In this document: one piece after another, positions 61,031-64,000 of the stretch | Layout: each line of letters opens with the position of its first letter | How positions within the stretch are numbered: position 1 is the stretch's first letter | Origin: Actinoplanes siamensis | Lineage (GTDB): Bacteria; Actinomycetota; Actinomycetes; Mycobacteriales; Micromonosporaceae | Length of the DNA: 64,000 nucleotides | Direction: 5' to 3' | Assembly (NCBI RefSeq): GCF_016862395.1 | Contig: NZ_BOMW01000058.1 | Span: forward strand, 1-64,000 | Position numbers and translations under genes: made by a program | The notes under the pieces: generated by a model | Told to the model about the DNA's origin: nothing | Database searches by the model: none | What the model saw: the letters and a program-made list of their open reading frames with translations, nothing else

Positions 61031-62821
61031 ATGAATTCTCGCGTGCGTGCACCCGAACTCAAGGGTCGCGGCTGGCTCAACACCGGCGGGAAGGCCCCTA
61101 CCCTGGCCGACCTGCGGGGCAAGATCCTCATCCTGGACTTCTGGACCTTCTGCTGCATCAACTGCCTGCACGTTCTGGACGAGCTGCGGCCGCTCGAGGA
61201 GAAGTACGGCGACGCCCTGGTCGTGATCGGCGTCCACTCCCCGAAGTTCGAGCACGAGCGTGACCCGAAGGCCCTGGCCGCCGCGGTCGAGCGCTACGGC
61301 GTGCACCACCCGGTGATCGACGACGGCGACATGCACCTCTGGCAGCAGTACGCCGCCAAGGCGTGGCCCACCCTGGCCGTGGTCGACCCGACCGGTTACC
61401 TGGTCGCCTCGATGGCCGGCGAGGGGCACGCCGAGGGCCTGTCCCGGCTGATCGACGAGCTGGTCGCCAAGCACGAGGCGGACGGCACCCTGCACCGCGG
61501 CGACGGGCCGTATGTGGCGCCGCCCGCCCCGGACAGCCTGCTCCGCTTCCCCGGCAAGGCGATCGAGCTACCCGGCGGCAACCTGCTGGTCTCCGACTCG
61601 GCCCGGCATTCGGTAGTCGAGCTCGCCGCCGACGGCGAGACGCTGGTCCGGCGGTTCGGGGGCGAGCGGAACGAGCCGTTCAGCGAGCCGCAGGGTCTGG
61701 TCCTGCTCCCGCCGGAGATCAGGGAGACGGCCGGGTACGACGTGGTCGTCGCCGATACGGTCAACCACCAGCTGCGCGGCCTGGACCTGGCGACCGGTGA
61801 GATCACCCTGGTTGCCGGCTCCGGCAGGCCCTGGCGTTCCACGGTGGACGACCACGCGCACGACGCGCTGGCCGCCGACCTCTCCTCGCCGTGGGACCTG
61901 GCCTGGTTCGACGGCAAGGTGATCATCGCGATGGCCGGCATCCACCAGCTGTGGTGGTTCGACCCGATCCAGCGCACGGTCGGGGTCTACGCCGGCACCA
62001 CCGTCGAGGCGCTGCGTGACGGCCCGCTCCCGGATGTCTGGATGGCCCAGCCGTCCGGCCTGTCCGTCGCCCAGGACGGCGGGCGGCTGTGGATCGCCGA
62101 CAGCGAGACGTCGGCCCTGCGGTACGTCGAGGACGGCGTGCTGCGCACAGCGGTCGGCCAGGGCCTGTTCGACTTCGGCCACGTGGACGGCCCGGCCGGC
62201 ACGGCACTGTTCCAGCACCCGCTCGGCGTCGCCGCCCTGGCCGACGGATCGGTGCTGGTCGCCGACACGTACAACGGAGCGGTCCGGCGTTTCGACCCGG
62301 CGGCGGACGAGGTCTCCACCGTGGACTCGGGTCTCGCCGAGCCCAGTGACGTCCTGGTCACCGGGGCCGGCGACGTGCTGGTGGTGGAGTCCGCGGCGCA
62401 CCGCCTGACCCGGCTCGCGCCAGGCGTGGTGAAGACGGTCGCCGGCGAGCGCCACAAGACCGAGCGCCCGCCGTCCCACCTGGCGCCGGGCGAGGTCACG
62501 CTCGACGTGATCTTCACCCCGGCGCCGGGCCAGAAGCTGGACAGCCAGTTCGGCTCGCCGCTGCGGCTGACCGTTTCGGCCTCCCCGGCCGAGCTGCTGC
62601 TGGACGGCGCGGGCAGCACCACCGAGCTGTCCCGCAAGCTGGTCCTCAACCCGGACGTGCCGAAGGGCGTGCTGCAGGTGGTGGCCCAGGCCGCGACGTG
62701 TGACGTGGACGCCGAGTTCGGCGCCTGCCACCTCACCCGGCAGGACTGGGGCGTCCCGGTGGTGGTCGACCCCACCGCTCCTGATCGGCTGCCGCTGATC
62801 CTCAGGGGATTGGACGCGTGA
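61031..62821 (+). CDS. Thioredoxin/NHL-repeat protein (NHLRC2-like)
   Basis: A 596-aa two-domain protein. Residues 1 to about 150 are a thioredoxin-like domain with LILDFWTFCCINCLHVLDEL, the CCINC active-site motif shared with human NHLRC2. Residues about 165-480 form an NHL beta-propeller (GNLLVSDSARHSVVEL, DVVVADTVNHQLRGLD, PWDLAWFDGKVIIAMAG, LWIADSETSALRY, SVLVADTYNGAVRRFD). The last 100 residues are a beta domain. There is no signal peptide, so it is cytoplasmic. The biochemical role is unknown. ATG 61031 is 20 nt after the terminator. Its 3' end overlaps pxpA (opposite strand) by 20 nt. Confidence 0.92.
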   Translation: MNSRVRAPELKGRGWLNTGGKAPTLADLRGKILILDFWTFCCINCLHVLDELRPLEEKYGDALVVIGVHSPKFEHERDPKALAAAVERYGVHHPVIDDGDMHLWQQYAAKAWPTLAVVDPTGYLVASMAGEGHAEGLSRLIDELVAKHEADGTLHRGDGPYVAPPAPDSLLRFPGKAIELPGGNLLVSDSARHSVVELAADGETLVRRFGGERNEPFSEPQGLVLLPPEIRETAGYDVVVADTVNHQLRGLDLATGEITLVAGSGRPWRSTVDDHAHDALAADLSSPWDLAWFDGKVIIAMAGIHQLWWFDPIQRTVGVYAGTTVEALRDGPLPDVWMAQPSGLSVAQDGGRLWIADSETSALRYVEDGVLRTAVGQGLFDFGHVDGPAGTALFQHPLGVAALADGSVLVADTYNGAVRRFDPAADEVSTVDSGLAEPSDVLVTGAGDVLVVESAAHRLTRLAPGVVKTVAGERHKTERPPSHLAPGEVTLDVIFTPAPGQKLDSQFGSPLRLTVSASPAELLLDGAGSTTELSRKLVLNPDVPKGVLQVVAQAATCDVDAEFGACHLTRQDWGVPVVVDPTAPDRLPLILRGLDA

Positions 62822-63572
62822 ACGGCCGTACCTGGATCGAGGCGGCCCGCAGGCCGGACCACACCGCGCGGGCCAGCTCGACCGCGCCAGGTGTGTCGCC
62901 GTGCAGGCAGATCGACCGGACCGGGGACGGGACGACCGAGCCGTCGACGGCGACCACCTCGCCGTCGACGGCCATCCGCGTCACCCGCTCCACCACCGCG
63001 TCCGGGTCGTGCACCAGCGCGTCCGGCCGTGACCGGGGCACCAGCCGCCCGTCCGGGAGGTATCCGCGGTCCGCGAAGCCCTCGCCGACAGCGGTCAGGC
63101 CGGCCGCGGCGGCCCGCTCGTGGAGAACCGATCCGGGCTGGCAGAGCACTGGCAGTTCCCGGTCGTACGCGATGATCGCCGCGACCACCGCGTCCGCCTG
63201 CCCCGGTTCGACCGCCGCGGTGTTGTAGAGCGCGCCGTGCGGTTTCACATAGCGCACCCGGTCGCCGGCCGCCCGGCAGAACGCCTCGAGCGCGCCGATC
63301 TGGTAGAGCACGTCGTCGCGGAGCTCGCCGGGCTCGTAGTCGATCCGGCGCCGGCCGAACCCGGCCAGGTCCCGGTATCCGACCTGGGCGCCGATCGCGA
63401 CGCCCCGATCGGTGGCCGCCCGGCACACCCGGTGCATCGTGGACGGGTCGCCGGCGTGGAAGCCGCAGGCCACGTTCGCCGAGGTGACGATGTCCAGCAG
63501 GGCGTCGTCGTCACCGAGCCGCCAGGCGCCGAAACCCTCACCGAGATCGGCGTTCAGGTCAATGGAGGTCAC
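62802..63572 (-). CDS. pxpA: 5-oxoprolinase subunit PxpA (LamB/YcsF family)
   Basis: Part of the ATP-dependent 5-oxoprolinase that opens pyroglutamate to glutamate. The 256-aa protein has all LamB/YcsF blocks: IDLNADLGEGFGAW, VTSANVACGFHAGDPSTM, GAQVGYRDLAGFGRR, VKPHGALYN, VGEGFADRGYLPDG, and SICLHGDTPGAVELA near the end. The kinase-side subunits PxpB and PxpC are not adjacent here, so they must lie elsewhere. GTG 63572 is the start; no strong Shine-Dalgarno. Confidence 0.95.
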   Translation of the reverse strand: MTSIDLNADLGEGFGAWRLGDDDALLDIVTSANVACGFHAGDPSTMHRVCRAATDRGVAIGAQVGYRDLAGFGRRRIDYEPGELRDDVLYQIGALEAFCRAAGDRVRYVKPHGALYNTAAVEPGQADAVVAAIIAYDRELPVLCQPGSVLHERAAAAGLTAVGEGFADRGYLPDGRLVPRSRPDALVHDPDAVVERVTRMAVDGEVVAVDGSVVPSPVRSICLHGDTPGAVELARAVWSGLRAASIQVRPFTRPIP

Positions 63573-63649
63573 CGGAGAATCATGCGGTAGTGGGAACCGT
63601 ATGCGGCATCACTACCCACTAGTAACCTACGCTGTCGTAACCTGAATTC

Positions 63650-64000
63650 GTGACGACCTCAGCCCCGTTCCGGATGAAGCCGACCGACCTCGGCAAGCCG
63701 CGACTACGCGGCCGGTTGCATCAGTACGCGTTCTTCGTCGCCTTGGTCTGCGGCATCGTGCTCTGCTCGATCGCTCTGAGCCGCCCAGGCTGGAGCCCGT
63801 TCCTCAGCTGCCTGATCTACAGCGTGACGGTGTGCGGGCTGTTCGGCACGAGCGCCCTCTACCATCGCCGCGTCTGGAGCGAGCGCGGCTACCAGATCAT
63901 GCGGCGGATGGATCACTCGATGATCTTCATCTTCATCGCCGGGACGTACACGCCGTTCAGCGTGCTCCTGCTCGGCACGTCCAAGGCCGAGCTGATGCTG
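63650..64000 (+). CDS. Hemolysin III/PAQR family membrane protein (partial)
   Basis: The first 117 codons of a gene cut by the window end. The N-terminus (MTTSAPFRMKPTDLGKPRLRG) is followed by RLHQYAFFVALVCGIVL, a second TM with TSALYHRRVW, and RMDHSMIFIFIAGTYTPF, the conserved His/Asp zinc-site region of the PAQR/hemolysin III family. Function in bacteria is poorly known. GTG 63650 was chosen; GTAACCT is repeated at 63622 and 63637 just upstream and may be part of its promoter. Confidence 0.88.
   Translation, partial: MTTSAPFRMKPTDLGKPRLRGRLHQYAFFVALVCGIVLCSIALSRPGWSPFLSCLIYSVTVCGLFGTSALYHRRVWSERGYQIMRRMDHSMIFIFIAGTYTPFSVLLLGTSKAELML

Noticed and set aside
57500..61495. 1331-aa open frame on the minus strand
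   Set aside because: It is antisense to the Pro-rich gene and part of the NHL gene. It has only Arg/Gly/Ala low complexity, no family motifs, and arises from the extreme GC bias.

Overview
The window is chromosomal DNA from a high-GC actinomycete. Coding is dense, GTG starts are frequent, and many neighbouring genes overlap by 4 nt (GTGA/ATGA). Actinobacteria-specific families are present: DUF3073, DUF3151, an HspR chaperone operon, PurS/PurQ/PurL, and LppU-like and Pro/Gly-rich membrane proteins. I infer a member of the Micromonosporaceae (Actinoplanes-like); there is no 16S gene here to prove it. I saw no rRNA, tRNA, CRISPR array, insertion sequence or prophage.

Layout. 0-2 kb: a DUF3073 gene, then a two-gene RiPP locus on the minus strand (radical SAM maturase plus a 96-aa precursor ending in aromatic-x-Asn triads). 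2-18.5 kb: an unusually complete purine biosynthesis region holding purF-purM, purS-purQ-purL, an ArsR-MFS-purB operon, purD and purA. Two sterol-carrier-like genes, a secreted trypsin-like protease and a membrane protein with a Gln/Tyr/Gly-rich cytoplasmic tail lie between them. 18.5-25 kb: a degenerate DAG-kinase-like protein with an N-terminal Cys cluster, DUF3151, ADP-ribosylglycohydrolase, a LOG-like protein, a His-rich membrane peptide, a hypothetical gene and class II aldolase (fba). 25-29 kb: the hen1-pnkp RNA-repair operon. 29-36 kb: a DedA protein, a class II aldolase, an ArsR metalloregulator, a gene-poor stretch, and two tandem paralogous four-TM proteins with Pro/Gly-rich tails. 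36-47 kb: clpB, an MFS exporter, a khtT/khtU-like K+ efflux pair, a hypothetical gene, and dnaK-grpE-dnaJ-hspR. 47-53 kb: two adjacent dynamin-like GTPases, a conserved hypothetical gene and a Pro-rich membrane protein operon. 53-64 kb: a 2-oxoacid dehydrogenase operon (E1alpha, E1beta, E2), a 45-aa Arg-rich protein, a 1084-aa Pro-rich membrane protein, an NHLRC2-like thioredoxin/NHL protein, pxpA, and the start of a hemolysin III/PAQR gene cut by the window end.

How the genes work together. Eight purine genes supply most of IMP and the first step to AMP. Both HspR-controlled units are here: clpB and the dnaK operon each have a HAIR inverted repeat upstream, and hspR is the last gene of the dnaK operon, giving feedback control. 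Hen1 and Pnkp form one RNA end-healing and 3'-methylation machine. The least ordinary item is the RiPP locus: a compact maturase-precursor pair with a duplicated leader segment and four predicted cyclophane triads, and no obvious transporter or protease beside it.
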